Assembly (NCBI RefSeq): GCF_000350085.1
Contig: NZ_CAUM01000134.1
Span: 124,001-188,000 of the forward strand
Direction: 5' to 3'
Length of the DNA stretch: 64,000 nt
Source of the DNA: Mesorhizobium metallidurans STM 2683
Lineage (GTDB): Bacteria > Pseudomonadota > Alphaproteobacteria > Rhizobiales > Rhizobiaceae
The first letter of the stretch is position 1; each line of letters starts with the position of its first letter. The notes below the pieces were generated by a model, which worked only from the letters and a program-made list of their open reading frames with translations, made no database searches and was not told the DNA's origin. Positions 53,621-62,461 of this stretch are shown one piece after another. A program made the position numbers and the translations under genes.

Positions 53621-54706
53621 GTGAGCGCAGCATTGGTGAGCGGACTGGCCTGCGAAGCGCGTCTGAACCTGCGCAACCTGCCGCTTTACATCGACCGCAT
53701 CAGCGACAGGCTGCGGAGCTTCGATGCCGATGCCTCGCAAGAGGGGCAGCGGATCGATTTCCGCTTCGCCTTCGGCGGCGCGTCTCTCGACATGGAGCGG
53801 CTGGTGATGCGAGCCAATGCCGCCGACCGCGACGGCCTTGCCCGCATCAAGGATCTGCTGGCCACCGCGGTCCAGGTCTATGCCAGGGAAGAAAATCCCG
53901 AGATCGTCTGGACCGGCGATCTCGCCGATGAGACCCGCCTCGCCCAGTATCGCGAGATGATCGTGACTGACGTTGGCGACCTCACCCCGCATATGCGCCG
54001 TATCCGCTTTGCCGGCGAGTATCTGGAGCGTTTCGCGAAATTCGGCGGCATGCACATCCGCATGCTGTTCCCGACCAGCGAAGTGCCCGATCCGCTCTGG
54101 CCCATGCTCGGCAGCAATGGTCTGCCGGTCTGGCCTTCGGATGACAGGCGTCCGGTGGCGCGCGTCTATACGATCCGCAAGCTCGACGTGGCCAACGGCT
54201 TCGTCGATGTCGACTTTCTCGTACATCTCGGCGAGAGCGTCGGCGCTGCCTGGGCCATGCAAGCGGCACCCGGCAAGAAAATCGGCATCATGGGGCCGGT
54301 AGGCCGTCCGGTGCGGCCGGCATCATGGTATGTGCTGGGTGCCGACGAAACCGGCCTGCCGGCGCTGGCACGGCTGTTGGAGACGCTGCCCGCAGGGACC
54401 AAGGGCGTGGCCTTCGTCGAGATCGGCGACGATGGCGAACGACAGGAGATCGACAACGCCACTGGCATCGAGCTGCACTGGCTGACACGGGACGGCATTG
54501 CGGCCGGCGCCGACGAGCGGCTGGCGGATGCTGTCCGGTCCGTGGAATGGCCGCAGGCTGGCTCGGCCTTCGGCTGGTTCGCGGCGGAAGCAGCAGCGGC
54601 CAGGATCGTTCGCGAACACTGGCGCGGCACGCTCGGGCTCGGCCGCGACCAGACGCTGGCCGCGGCCTATTGGCGCCGTGGCGCTGCTGGACTGATGGCC
54701 GGCTAG
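53621..54706 (+). CDS. Siderophore-interacting protein with N-terminal DUF2218 domain
   Basis: This 361-residue protein starts at GTG 53621, preceded by CGGAGGTTGAGC. Residues 1-95 look like DUF2218 (LRSFDADASQEGQRIDFRF), and the rest is a ferredoxin-reductase-like SIP module with RVYTIRKLDVANG (FAD motif RxYT), WYVLGADETGLPALARLL and the C-terminal GWFAAEAAAARIVREHWRGT. SIP proteins are NAD(P)H-linked ferric-siderophore or ferric-iron reductases. The two-base gap to the receptor gene shows co-transcription. Here it may reduce iron from, or help open, imported heme. Confidence 0.88.
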   Translation: MSAALVSGLACEARLNLRNLPLYIDRISDRLRSFDADASQEGQRIDFRFAFGGASLDMERLVMRANAADRDGLARIKDLLATAVQVYAREENPEIVWTGDLADETRLAQYREMIVTDVGDLTPHMRRIRFAGEYLERFAKFGGMHIRMLFPTSEVPDPLWPMLGSNGLPVWPSDDRRPVARVYTIRKLDVANGFVDVDFLVHLGESVGAAWAMQAAPGKKIGIMGPVGRPVRPASWYVLGADETGLPALARLLETLPAGTKGVAFVEIGDDGERQEIDNATGIELHWLTRDGIAAGADERLADAVRSVEWPQAGSAFGWFAAEAAAARIVREHWRGTLGLGRDQTLAAAYWRRGAAGLMAG

Positions 54707-54707
54707 A

Positions 54708-54750
54708 GCATGATCCCGAAAAGTTGCAGACTTTTCGGACAAGATCATGC
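54708..54750. repeat. Short rhizobial palindromic element
   Basis: GCATGATCCCGAAAAGT (54708-54724) and ACTTTTCGGACAAGATCATGC (54730-54750) form an imperfect inverted repeat. Near-identical copies are widespread in Mesorhizobium and relatives between genes. It lies between the converging SIP and AcnX genes and may act as a two-way terminator. It is also a good marker of the lineage. Confidence 0.75.
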
Positions 54751-54764
54751 GTAAAAACAAATAC

Positions 54765-55202
54765 TTAGGTCAGGCTGACCATCGCTTGCGCATCCTCATT
54801 AATGCCGATGGCGATCCGGTCGCCGGAGACAATGCCTGACGTGTCGCAGACGACCAGCGGCATGCTGATGCCGTAGAGGAATTCGGCGACGATGGCGCCG
54901 ACGGCAAGGATCGGGTCCGGCCGCTCCAGGATGACGCCGGCCGGCGCCGTGCCCTTGCGGATCGCCTCGGCAAGAACCGACGAGGACGACGACGAGCCCC
55001 GCCCGCTTGACATGATCAGGATCCGGCCGGCGACATTGCCGCCCAGCTCGGCAAGCGAATGATCGATGATGTCGCCCGTCTCGGCATCGACGCCGCCCCA
55101 GAAACTGAGCGCTTGCGACAGTACCAGCGCCGAGCCTTGCGCCTCGCCAACCAACTGAAAAATGCCGGTTCTGTCCAGGGTTCGCCTGTCCTGCCCGCTC
55201 AT
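54765..55202 (-). CDS. Aconitase X small (swivel) subunit
   Basis: This 145-residue protein is the DUF126 swivel domain of aconitase X. It has [20 protein letters not shown], the serine-rich loop [18 protein letters not shown] (GPGSSSGSS in most relatives) and [13 protein letters not shown]. The start at 55202 overlaps the stop of the large-subunit gene by four bases. Aconitase X enzymes are hydratases; known bacterial examples dehydrate cis-3-hydroxy-L-proline and an archaeal one dehydrates mevalonate 5-phosphate. It is the last gene of the operon. Confidence 0.87.
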   Translation of the reverse strand: MSGQDRRTLDRTGIFQLVGEAQGSALVLSQALSFWGGVDAETGDIIDHSLAELGGNVAGRILIMSSGRGSSSSSSVLAEAIRKGTAPAGVILERPDPILAVGAIVAEFLYGISMPLVVCDTSGIVSGDRIAIGINEDAQAMVSLT

Positions 55203-56449
55203 CGCGTGCCTCGCACGACATGGCCGGCCGCGGCGGAGCGGACGCAATCCGCCATGTCGCCAAAGGCCACCGAGACGCCGATATTGCCGGGCGCGTAATG
55301 CGCCCATTTGCCGGAATTGGTCATCACCACGCCGTCAAGCCGCTCGATGATCGAAGTGACATAGGTGCAGGTGTCGGCGACCGATATAAGCCCGAACGCC
55401 TCCATGCCGGCCAGCGCCCCCTCATCCTGCAGGCGCGTCAGCGTCGCGCGACCGGTGTTGACGTAGATCGGAATGCCCCTGCCCGGCGCGACCTTGCGCA
55501 ACAATGGCAACAGCCGCATCCATTCGTCATGCGAGAAATGCGGCGTGCCCAGTGACACGGCCGCCAAAGGCGCGCCGTCCGGTACGCTCGATAGCCTGGC
55601 CAGCGCATTGTCGAGGTCGGCGCGCGTGATGCCAATTATCTCCTCTGGCGCCATGCCATGAAACGCCTCTTCGAGCGTGTTCGCTTCCGGCGTGATATCA
55701 ACCGCATGGAACAGCGCCACAGCCCCGGTCGTCGCCGCGGCGGCGCCCAGCGCTTTCAACTGATCCTCATCGCGCGGTCTAGGCAGGCCCGAGATCACCG
55801 GGATGCGATCGCCACTTGTTTGCCCGATGATCAGCCCGACGGCGACGAACAGGCTATCGCTCGGTTCCGCGTCAGAATCGATCAATTCGAACAGAACCCG
55901 GCCGCGCCGGTTTTCGCTCAAATGCAGGCCCCATGCGGGCGCACGTCCGGTCATCGCGCAGCACAGATCGATGAAATCGCCGTAACGGTTGGTCCGCGCC
56001 CCGATCACGGAATTGGCAAAGACGATGGCGTTGGATTCACCCCAGGCGATCTGTTCACCAAAACCGGGCCGGAACCGTGTCTGGTAGGGTGCACAGGTGA
56101 AAGTCGCCCGGCAGCCGAGTTCCAGATGCGCCTTCATCAGTCGCCGCGCCGGCGCCTCCTGCGACGGCGGCATCTTCACCAATCCGGGATGGATGAGATC
56201 GAAGGAGCCGACATTGAGCGTCGTCGGCACAAGCACGCGGCCACTGCCCTCGACCAGTCTTTCGACGAAATCGAGGCTGGCCTGACCGTGATAGAGACAG
56301 CCATCGATATGAGCACCGGCAATGTCGAGCAGTTTCGACGCGCCGACCGCCTTAGAAAACGCGACCAGTATCCTCATCGCGGCGGCTGTAGCCGGCCCCC
56401 GCGCGCCCCGCAGCATCGACTGGTCTCGCGCACTCAGTTCAAGCGTCAT
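55199..56449 (-). CDS. Aconitase X large (catalytic) subunit
   Basis: This 416-residue protein is the DUF521 catalytic part of aconitase X. Recognisable segments are [64 protein letters not shown] and [18 protein letters not shown]. Several cysteines (in CRATFTC, DLCCAM and DTCTYV) are candidates for iron-sulfur binding. The start at 56449 (MTLELS) is used; a GTG at 56470 is possible. It follows the importer ATPase by 76 bases on the same strand, so its substrate is probably what the importer brings in. Confidence 0.88.
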   Translation of the reverse strand: MTLELSARDQSMLRGARGPATAAAMRILVAFSKAVGASKLLDIAGAHIDGCLYHGQASLDFVERLVEGSGRVLVPTTLNVGSFDLIHPGLVKMPPSQEAPARRLMKAHLELGCRATFTCAPYQTRFRPGFGEQIAWGESNAIVFANSVIGARTNRYGDFIDLCCAMTGRAPAWGLHLSENRRGRVLFELIDSDAEPSDSLFVAVGLIIGQTSGDRIPVISGLPRPRDEDQLKALGAAAATTGAVALFHAVDITPEANTLEEAFHGMAPEEIIGITRADLDNALARLSSVPDGAPLAAVSLGTPHFSHDEWMRLLPLLRKVAPGRGIPIYVNTGRATLTRLQDEGALAGMEAFGLISVADTCTYVTSIIERLDGVVMTNSGKWAHYAPGNIGVSVAFGDMADCVRSAAAGHVVRGTR

Positions 56450-56525
56450 CGGCTGTTTCGCTTTCCGCACTCCGCCGATAAGCTCTCCCCGATTGCGGTC
56501 CGGCTGGCAAGTCCGGCAGCCTGAT

Positions 56526-57593
56526 CTAGCTCGCGGCGATCAGCACGGTGCTCTCCGGCGACCAGCGCAACACCACGTCTTGCCCCTCCGCCAGCCGCTC
56601 GATGCCGGTGTTCTGCACGATGACCTTGAGCGTCTGGCCGTCGCGTTCGACGAAATAGGTGCTGTTGTTGCCGGCGAAGATGCGCTTGGAGATCTGGCCC
56701 CGGAGCATGTTGCCATTGGCCCGGCCCGCGCTTCCGGCATCGGTGGCGATGCGGATGCGTTCGGGCCGCACGGCGCAGCTCGCCTTGGCGCCGGCTGCAA
56801 GCGTCGCGCCAGCCCCGGCGGCGATGGCCGTGCCGTCGGGCAGTCGGATGCCGGTGCCCGTGCTGTCACCGCGCAATATGTTGGCATCACCGAGGAAGGT
56901 GGCGGCGAACTCGCTCTTCGGGCTATCGTAGATCTCCTCCGGCGGCCCCTCCTGCACCAGCCTGCCGTCGCGCAAAATGCCGATGCGGTCGCTCATCGTC
57001 AGCGCCTCTTCCTGGTCGTGCGTGACGAAGATGGTGGTGATGCCGATCTCGCGCTGGATGCGTTTCAACTCGATCTGCATGTCGACGCGCAGCGCCTTGT
57101 CGAGCGCGCCCAATGGCTCGTCGAGCAAAAGCACGCGCGGCTTGGTGACGATGGCGCGGGCCAGCGCGACACGCTGGCGCTGGCCGCCGGAGAGCTGGTG
57201 CGGTCTCCGGCCACCGAGCTTGCCGAGTTGCACGAGCTCAAGCGCGCGCTTTACCTCGGCGGCAATCACCGCCTTGGCCTCGCCGCGCACCGACAGCCCG
57301 AAGGCGACATTGTCGGCGACGCTCATATTGGGAAACAGCGCATAGTTCTGGAACACCATGCCGATCCGCCGCTTCTCGACCGGCACCCGCTCGACGCTTT
57401 CGCCGCCAATCGCAATGCGGCCGGAGTCGGGAAAATCGAAACCGGCGATCTGGCGCAAGAGCGTGGTCTTGCCGCTGCCCGACGGCCCAAGCAGCGCGTA
57501 GAAACCGCCATCGGCAAAATCGATAGAGACGTCGTCCAGCGCCTTGTGCGCCCCGAAGCTGCGCGACACGTTCGATACCTGCACGCCGGCCAT
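56526..57593 (-). CDS. Polyamine-type ABC transporter ATP-binding protein (PotA-like)
   Basis: This 355-residue ATPase has Walker [13 protein letters not shown]-loop [12 protein letters not shown], signature [15 protein letters not shown], Walker [13 protein letters not shown] and H-loop [13 protein letters not shown], followed by a TOBE domain. The ATG at 57593 overlaps the stop of the permease gene by one base (TAATG). The frame that continues to 58049 is not real. It drives the importer formed with 57593, 58381 and 59316. Confidence 0.92.
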   Translation of the reverse strand: MAGVQVSNVSRSFGAHKALDDVSIDFADGGFYALLGPSGSGKTTLLRQIAGFDFPDSGRIAIGGESVERVPVEKRRIGMVFQNYALFPNMSVADNVAFGLSVRGEAKAVIAAEVKRALELVQLGKLGGRRPHQLSGGQRQRVALARAIVTKPRVLLLDEPLGALDKALRVDMQIELKRIQREIGITTIFVTHDQEEALTMSDRIGILRDGRLVQEGPPEEIYDSPKSEFAATFLGDANILRGDSTGTGIRLPDGTAIAAGAGATLAAGAKASCAVRPERIRIATDAGSAGRANGNMLRGQISKRIFAGNNSTYFVERDGQTLKVIVQNTGIERLAEGQDVVLRWSPESTVLIAAS

Positions 57594-58381
57594 TATTTCT
57601 CTCCGCCGAATTTGAAGAACCGCGCCGTGAGCAGCATCAGCGCCATCGACACGACGATGATGATGGTCGAGACCGCGTTGATCTCGGGCGTAAAACCCTT
57701 GCGGATCGCCGCGTAGATTTCGACAGGCAGCGTCGTCTGGCCAGGCGTCGACAGGAAGTAGGAGACCACGAACTGGTCGAACGACACGGCAAAGGCGAAC
57801 AGCCCGCCGGCAATGACGCCCGGCATGATCCAGGGCAACGTCACGCGCCGCGTCACCTGCCATTGGTTGGCGCCGAGCGAGCGCGCCGCTTCTTCCAGTT
57901 CCGGTGCGAAGGTTTGCAACCGGGCCGAGACGACGACGATGACGTAGGGCAGCGCCAGGGCGACATGGCCGAGCAGGATGGCGAACAGGCCGCGGCCGAT
58001 ACCGACGCCGAAGAAGAAGATCAGCATCGCCGTGCCGGTGATCAGCCACGGAATGGCGATCGGCGGAAACAGCAGCGCCTGCAGGATTTTTTTTCCCCTG
58101 AACTCATAGCGGTAGAGCGCCAGCGACGCCGCCGAGCCGAGCACCACGCAGATGATGGTGGTGATGATCGCGATTTCGAGGCTGTTCCATGTCGCCGAGA
58201 TCAGCTGGTCGTTCTGCCACAGCGACGCGTACCACTCGGTCGTCCATTCGAACGGCAATTGGTAGAAGGGCGAGACGTTGAACGACATCAGCGCCATGAT
58301 GATGATGGGCAGATAGAGGAAGGCGAGCAGCAGCCAGATGTAGAGCCGGCCGAGCCTTTCGAGGATACGCGTCGTCGCCAT
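57593..58381 (-). CDS. Polyamine-type ABC transporter permease (PotC-like)
   Basis: This 262-residue membrane protein has about six helices and the coupling loop EEAARSLGANQWQVTRRVTLP. Its N-terminus, LGRLYIWLLLAFLYLPIIIM, starts the first helix, as in PotC. The ATG at 58381 overlaps the stop of the PotB-like gene by one base. Both ends are translationally coupled, which indicates a fixed complex. Confidence 0.92.
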   Translation of the reverse strand: MATTRILERLGRLYIWLLLAFLYLPIIIMALMSFNVSPFYQLPFEWTTEWYASLWQNDQLISATWNSLEIAIITTIICVVLGSAASLALYRYEFRGKKILQALLFPPIAIPWLITGTAMLIFFFGVGIGRGLFAILLGHVALALPYVIVVVSARLQTFAPELEEAARSLGANQWQVTRRVTLPWIMPGVIAGGLFAFAVSFDQFVVSYFLSTPGQTTLPVEIYAAIRKGFTPEINAVSTIIIVVSMALMLLTARFFKFGGEK

Positions 58382-59250
58382 CAGGCGGCCTTCCGCAACA
58401 CTGGTGCGGCCAACGCCAGGATGACCAGCACGACGGCCAGCAGAATGAAGGACAGAGCGGCACCCAGCGGCCAGTTGAAGACGGCAACGAACTGGTCCTC
58501 GATGACCGTGCCGTAAAAGGTGCCGGTGCGGCCGCCGAGAATACGCGGTTCCATGAAGGAGCCGACCACAGGCACGAAGATGAGTGCCGCACCCGCGACC
58601 AGCCCCGGCATCGAGAGCGGGATGATCACCCGTTTCAGCATTTGCAACCGCGAGGCGCCAAGCGAACGCCCGGCCTCGATCAGTGAATCGTCTATGGCCT
58701 GCAGCGTGAGATAACAGGTCAGCACCATATAGGGCACGTAGGAGTGCACCAGGCCGATGATCACAGCCGGATAGGAATACATCAGGTCGATGTTGATCTT
58801 GAACGGCAGTACGGCGTTGAGAGCGGTGTCGAGGATGCCGCCTTCGCGCAGCACCATCGCCCAGGAGAAGATGCGCACCAGCCCGTTCGACCAGAACGGC
58901 AGGATGACAAGCAGGAAGATCGCCTCACGGCTGCGCCCCTTCAGCACCTTGGCCAGCACATAGGCCGCGGGGTAGCCGATGACGATGCACCACAACGTCA
59001 CTTCGAGGCCCAGGCGCAGCGAGGCCCATAGCAGCCTCAGATAGAGGCTCTGCGAGAAGAAGGTCGCGTAATTGCCGAACGTAAATGCCCACGGCTTTCC
59101 CGACAGCGGCAGATCGGTCATGAAGGAGAAGAAGACCATGGCCGACAGCGGCAGGAAGATCGCCACCGTCAGCCAGAGATAGGCGGGGAGAAGCAGCGGC
59201 AAGGCCGATCTCAGCCCGCTGCGTGAAGCGGTCGCACCCTGTATCGCCAT
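58381..59250 (-). CDS. Polyamine-type ABC transporter permease (PotB-like)
   Basis: This 289-residue membrane protein has about six helices. The first is LPLLLPAYLWLTVAIFLPLS and the coupling loop is IEAGRSLGASRLQMLKRVIIP. It is the usual partner of the PotC-like permease. The ATG at 59250 is 27 bases below a perfect stem-loop (59278-59302). AGGAGGTATC lies just upstream as the ribosome site. Confidence 0.92.
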   Translation of the reverse strand: MAIQGATASRSGLRSALPLLLPAYLWLTVAIFLPLSAMVFFSFMTDLPLSGKPWAFTFGNYATFFSQSLYLRLLWASLRLGLEVTLWCIVIGYPAAYVLAKVLKGRSREAIFLLVILPFWSNGLVRIFSWAMVLREGGILDTALNAVLPFKINIDLMYSYPAVIIGLVHSYVPYMVLTCYLTLQAIDDSLIEAGRSLGASRLQMLKRVIIPLSMPGLVAGAALIFVPVVGSFMEPRILGGRTGTFYGTVIEDQFVAVFNWPLGAALSFILLAVVLVILALAAPVLRKAA

Positions 59251-59277
59251 GATACCTCCTCCCCAGGATCGGAAGAA

Positions 59278-59302
59278 TCAGCCGGCGGAAACCGCCGGCT
59301 GA
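59278..59302 (-). other. Stem-loop between binding-protein and permease genes
   Basis: TCAGCCGGCGG and CCGCCGGCTGA form a perfect 11-bp stem with a three-base loop, 13 bases past the binding-protein stop (59316). There is no T-run. It may favour the binding-protein part of the mRNA or cause partial termination before the membrane genes. Confidence 0.65.
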
Positions 59303-59315
59303 TCGGGACGTCAGC

Positions 59316-60371
59316 CTATTTCACGTCGACCTTGAGCTGCTGCCACAGCGCCAGATAGGCTTCGCGCTGGGCGTCGGTGATCGGCGCCTGGAACTGAATG
59401 CGCTTGGCGACATCGGGATCGCCCATCACCTTGCGGTTAAAGGCGTCCTCGGGAAGAGCTTCCACCGCCTTGGTGTTGGCTGACACCGGCGCGCCGACCT
59501 TGGTGACCCATTCGACATAGAATTTCGGATCGATCATGTAGTTGATGAAGGCTTCGGCCCCAGTGACGTTCTTGGAGCCGACCGGAATGGAAAAGGCGTC
59601 GAGCCAGGCGACAGCGCCTTCCTGCGGGATAACCAGCGAGACCGGCAGCTTGAAATGCGTCTTGGCGCGGTCGGCCGAGCCACTCCAATAGGTGCCGATG
59701 TCGATCTGGTTGGATGCGACCATCTGGTTCCAGTCGTTCTCCGAACTCCAGAATGTCTTGATCTGCGGCATCAGCGAGCTCAGCTTCGCCTTGACCGCTT
59801 CCATATCCTTGATGTCGTTGATGTTCTGGCCGGTGGCTATGGCGCCGAACTGGACCGCTTCGACAGCATCGTCACGAATGACCACGCGGCCCTTGTGCGC
59901 CTCGTTCCACATTTCGGTGATGCTGGTCGGCGGCTTGTCGAAAGATTTTTCGTTGATGGCGAGCGCCGTCAGGCCCCACACCCACGGCACGCCATAGACC
60001 TTGCCGTCATGATCGAGCATCGGCGAGCCTGCCTTGTCCGGACTGATGTCCGCATAGTTCGACAGCTTGGACGTATCGATCGGCTGGATCAGTTTTTCAG
60101 CCATCGCCTGGTCGTTAAAGGCAGCATTGATCATGACGACGTCGTAGAGGCCGGGATTGGTCCTGAGCTTGGTCAGCATTTCCTGTTCGGAATTGAAGAA
60201 GTCGTTGACGACCTTGTTGCCGGTCGCCTTTTCGAAGGCGGCGATCGCCCATGGCTCATCGGCGCCGTAGCCCTTCCAGTTGAGCACATGCACTTCGGCG
60301 GCACTGGCGGCCAGTACGGAGGTGAAGACGGCGGTCGCCGTCAGGAATGCAGTCAGTTTGGGCATGCGCAT
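59316..60371 (-). CDS. Polyamine-type ABC transporter substrate-binding protein (PotD-like)
   Basis: This 351-residue secreted protein has a signal peptide ending LAASAAE and the PotD-like first strand VHVLNWKGYGADEPWAIAAF. Cleft segments include VVMINAAFNDQAM, YGVPWVWGLTALAIN and GTYWSGSADRAK. The fold binds small cations, amino acids or sugars in different relatives. The ATG at 60371 follows AGAGAGGAACGAAC. The ligand is probably the source of the AcnX substrate, for example a hydroxyproline derivative. Confidence 0.9.
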   Translation of the reverse strand: MRMPKLTAFLTATAVFTSVLAASAAEVHVLNWKGYGADEPWAIAAFEKATGNKVVNDFFNSEQEMLTKLRTNPGLYDVVMINAAFNDQAMAEKLIQPIDTSKLSNYADISPDKAGSPMLDHDGKVYGVPWVWGLTALAINEKSFDKPPTSITEMWNEAHKGRVVIRDDAVEAVQFGAIATGQNINDIKDMEAVKAKLSSLMPQIKTFWSSENDWNQMVASNQIDIGTYWSGSADRAKTHFKLPVSLVIPQEGAVAWLDAFSIPVGSKNVTGAEAFINYMIDPKFYVEWVTKVGAPVSANTKAVEALPEDAFNRKVMGDPDVAKRIQFQAPITDAQREAYLALWQQLKVDVK

Positions 60372-60427
60372 GTTCGTTCCTCTCTTTTTGCTTGCCCGGT
60401 TCCCGGGCTTGTCAGGTTTTCAGGCAG

Positions 60428-61426
60428 TTAGGCATGGGCCTTCCGGTTCCGGCCGTCGGCCCCTGTCGACGGACCGGCGATGTGGCTCAGGAATGTCTTG
60501 ATTTCTGCGTCCGTCGGCGCCGAGGATCCGCCATGGCGAGTGACCGAGAGCGCCGCCGCCGCATTGGCGTAGCGCGCCGCCTCGAAGGCCGCCACGCCGC
60601 GCGACAGCGCGCCGACAAATGCGCCGATATGGGTGTCGCCGGCGCCATTGGTATCGATGGGGTCGACCTTGAAGCCAGCAACTGTCCGCGTGCCACCGCC
60701 GGCCAGCCGCACGAAACAGCCCTTTGCGCCGGCGCGGATGATGATGCCTTCAGCCTTCGGGCAATGGCTGGAAAGCAGACGGGCGGCGAGTGCCTCGACA
60801 TCGCCAGAGCCGGCGATCTCGACCGCTTCCGTCGTGTTGCAGCTCAGCCAGGTCGTGCGGGCAAGCACCCGGTCGAGAGTGGCACGCGGAATGTCCGCGA
60901 CGATCGGCGTCGGATCAAAGACGAAGGGAATATTCTCCGGTAGCGCCTCGATCCAGTCGCCCAGCGCATCGCGGCTGCCGGAATAGCTCAGCGTATAGCC
61001 AGAGGCGAACACCCAGTCGCCCGGCGCAACCCGGACCGGCGCCATCATGTCGAGGCTGAGCACGCTCTCGGCGCCGGGCCACGAGACGAAAGTGCGCTCG
61101 GCATCGCCGCTGATCATGGCGACGCAATTACCGCTGTCCATCACTGGTGATGCCGGCGTCAGTGCCGTGATGCCTTCGGCAGCCAAGGCAGCGCGCAGGA
61201 AATCGCCATTGGGTCCGGTACCGAGCTGGCCGCCGAAGACGACCTTCATGCCGGTGCGGCTGGCCGCGACCATCATGTTGAAGCCACCACCCGCGACTTG
61301 AGCAAAACTCGATGCGGTCTTCTCCGCGCCCGGTTCCGGCAAGGCATCGATGCGGTAGACATAGTCGACCACCGCGCTGCCGATATGGACGAGGCGCCCG
61401 CTCATGTCAGGCTGAGTTCCGCTCAT
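60428..61426 (-). CDS. PfkB-family carbohydrate/nucleoside kinase
   Basis: This 332-residue ribokinase-like enzyme has the N-terminal pattern HIGSAVVDYVYRID, the substrate loop VAGGGFNMMVAASRTG and the C-terminal catalytic motif PIDTNGAGDTHIGAFVGAL, which contains the general-base Asp and the anion hole. It phosphorylates a sugar or nucleoside. The ATG at 61426 overlaps the stop of the ADP-ribosylglycohydrolase-like gene by four bases, so its substrate is likely the sugar released by that enzyme. Confidence 0.9.
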   Translation of the reverse strand: MSGTQPDMSGRLVHIGSAVVDYVYRIDALPEPGAEKTASSFAQVAGGGFNMMVAASRTGMKVVFGGQLGTGPNGDFLRAALAAEGITALTPASPVMDSGNCVAMISGDAERTFVSWPGAESVLSLDMMAPVRVAPGDWVFASGYTLSYSGSRDALGDWIEALPENIPFVFDPTPIVADIPRATLDRVLARTTWLSCNTTEAVEIAGSGDVEALAARLLSSHCPKAEGIIIRAGAKGCFVRLAGGGTRTVAGFKVDPIDTNGAGDTHIGAFVGALSRGVAAFEAARYANAAAALSVTRHGGSSAPTDAEIKTFLSHIAGPSTGADGRNRKAHA

Positions 61427-62460
61427 GCCGCAGCATCCTTGCCAGAGCCGGCTTTTGCCGTGCGTGCCGCGACAAGATCAGTGGCCAGCGCATGCACCCG
61501 TTCTACGTTGAGGCCCTTCAGTCTGGCGATGTGCTGTTGCGGCAGCCGGGAAAAGCCCGTGCAGGCGCCGGCCATGCCGGCGGCAATGGCGCCGATCGTG
61601 TCGGTGTCGCCGCCGAGATTGGCGCTGATGATGGCGGCCTGCCAGGGATCGCCGCCGGCGATCTCCAGCACGGCGAAGGCAGCCGGAATCGATTCCTGGC
61701 TGGCGACGCCGGTGCCGACCAGATCGGTGATCAGCCGGATGCCGTCGGCGACAGTCCTGCCGCGAACGAGGCCCCTCGCCCAGTCGATGCGCGCAGCAAT
61801 GTCGCCGCCGGTGACCCAATGGCCGAGTGCCGCGCCACGCCTGGCTGCCATGACGGCATGGTCCAAAGCGGCGTGCCAGTCGCCGCCGGCAACGCCGTTG
61901 CTGACGGCGGCCGCAACTGCGGCGGCCGAGGCGATCGCAATCGAGGTGTTATGCGTGGCCCGGCAGGTTTCCGCAACCTTGGCGACCAAGGCGTCGAGCG
62001 GTTCCAGCGGCATCATGATCCCGACCGGGGCGATGCGCATGGCAGCGCCATTGGTATCGCCGCCGCTTCCCGCTTCTTCGGGGGGCACGCCATTGTTGAT
62101 GGCGTCGATGGCGCGCTTGGTCGACGGACCGAGCAGATCGTAGCTGCCACGCGCCTTGACGTCGCGCTCCCAGTCGAGCAGCGCATTGACCCAGCGCGTG
62201 TGGTCGAAACGATCGCCGGAAACAATCAGGATGCGGCCGAGCAGGAGCGCCTGTTCGGTGTCGTCGGTGATCGTGCCAGCCAGCAGCCCTTTCGATACCG
62301 GATGGTCGGCGACGGGCGCGACGAAACCCTCGACATGGCCGTAGAGCTCGGCGATGCGCGCGGGCGACAGGAGTTGTGTCGGCATGCCGAGCGCATCGCC
62401 CAGCGCGCCGCCGATGAGCGCGCCCATAGCCCGGTCGATCATCTCGGTCCTATCCATCAT
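61423..62460 (-). CDS. ADP-ribosylglycohydrolase (DraG/ARH) family protein
   Basis: This 345-residue protein has the metal-binding motifs of the family: GALGDALGMPTQLLSP, TITDDTEQALLLG and the late GGDTDTIGAIAAGMAGA. All magnesium ligands appear intact. Known members cleave N-glycosidic links to ribose. No dinitrogenase reductase or toxin is near, so protein de-ADP-ribosylation is unlikely; a catabolic N-glycosidase role, linked to the coupled PfkB kinase, is more likely. The ATG at 62460 is one base from the stop of the GntR gene. Confidence 0.88.
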   Translation of the reverse strand: MMDRTEMIDRAMGALIGGALGDALGMPTQLLSPARIAELYGHVEGFVAPVADHPVSKGLLAGTITDDTEQALLLGRILIVSGDRFDHTRWVNALLDWERDVKARGSYDLLGPSTKRAIDAINNGVPPEEAGSGGDTNGAAMRIAPVGIMMPLEPLDALVAKVAETCRATHNTSIAIASAAAVAAAVSNGVAGGDWHAALDHAVMAARRGAALGHWVTGGDIAARIDWARGLVRGRTVADGIRLITDLVGTGVASQESIPAAFAVLEIAGGDPWQAAIISANLGGDTDTIGAIAAGMAGACTGFSRLPQQHIARLKGLNVERVHALATDLVAARTAKAGSGKDAAA

Positions 62461-62461
62461 C

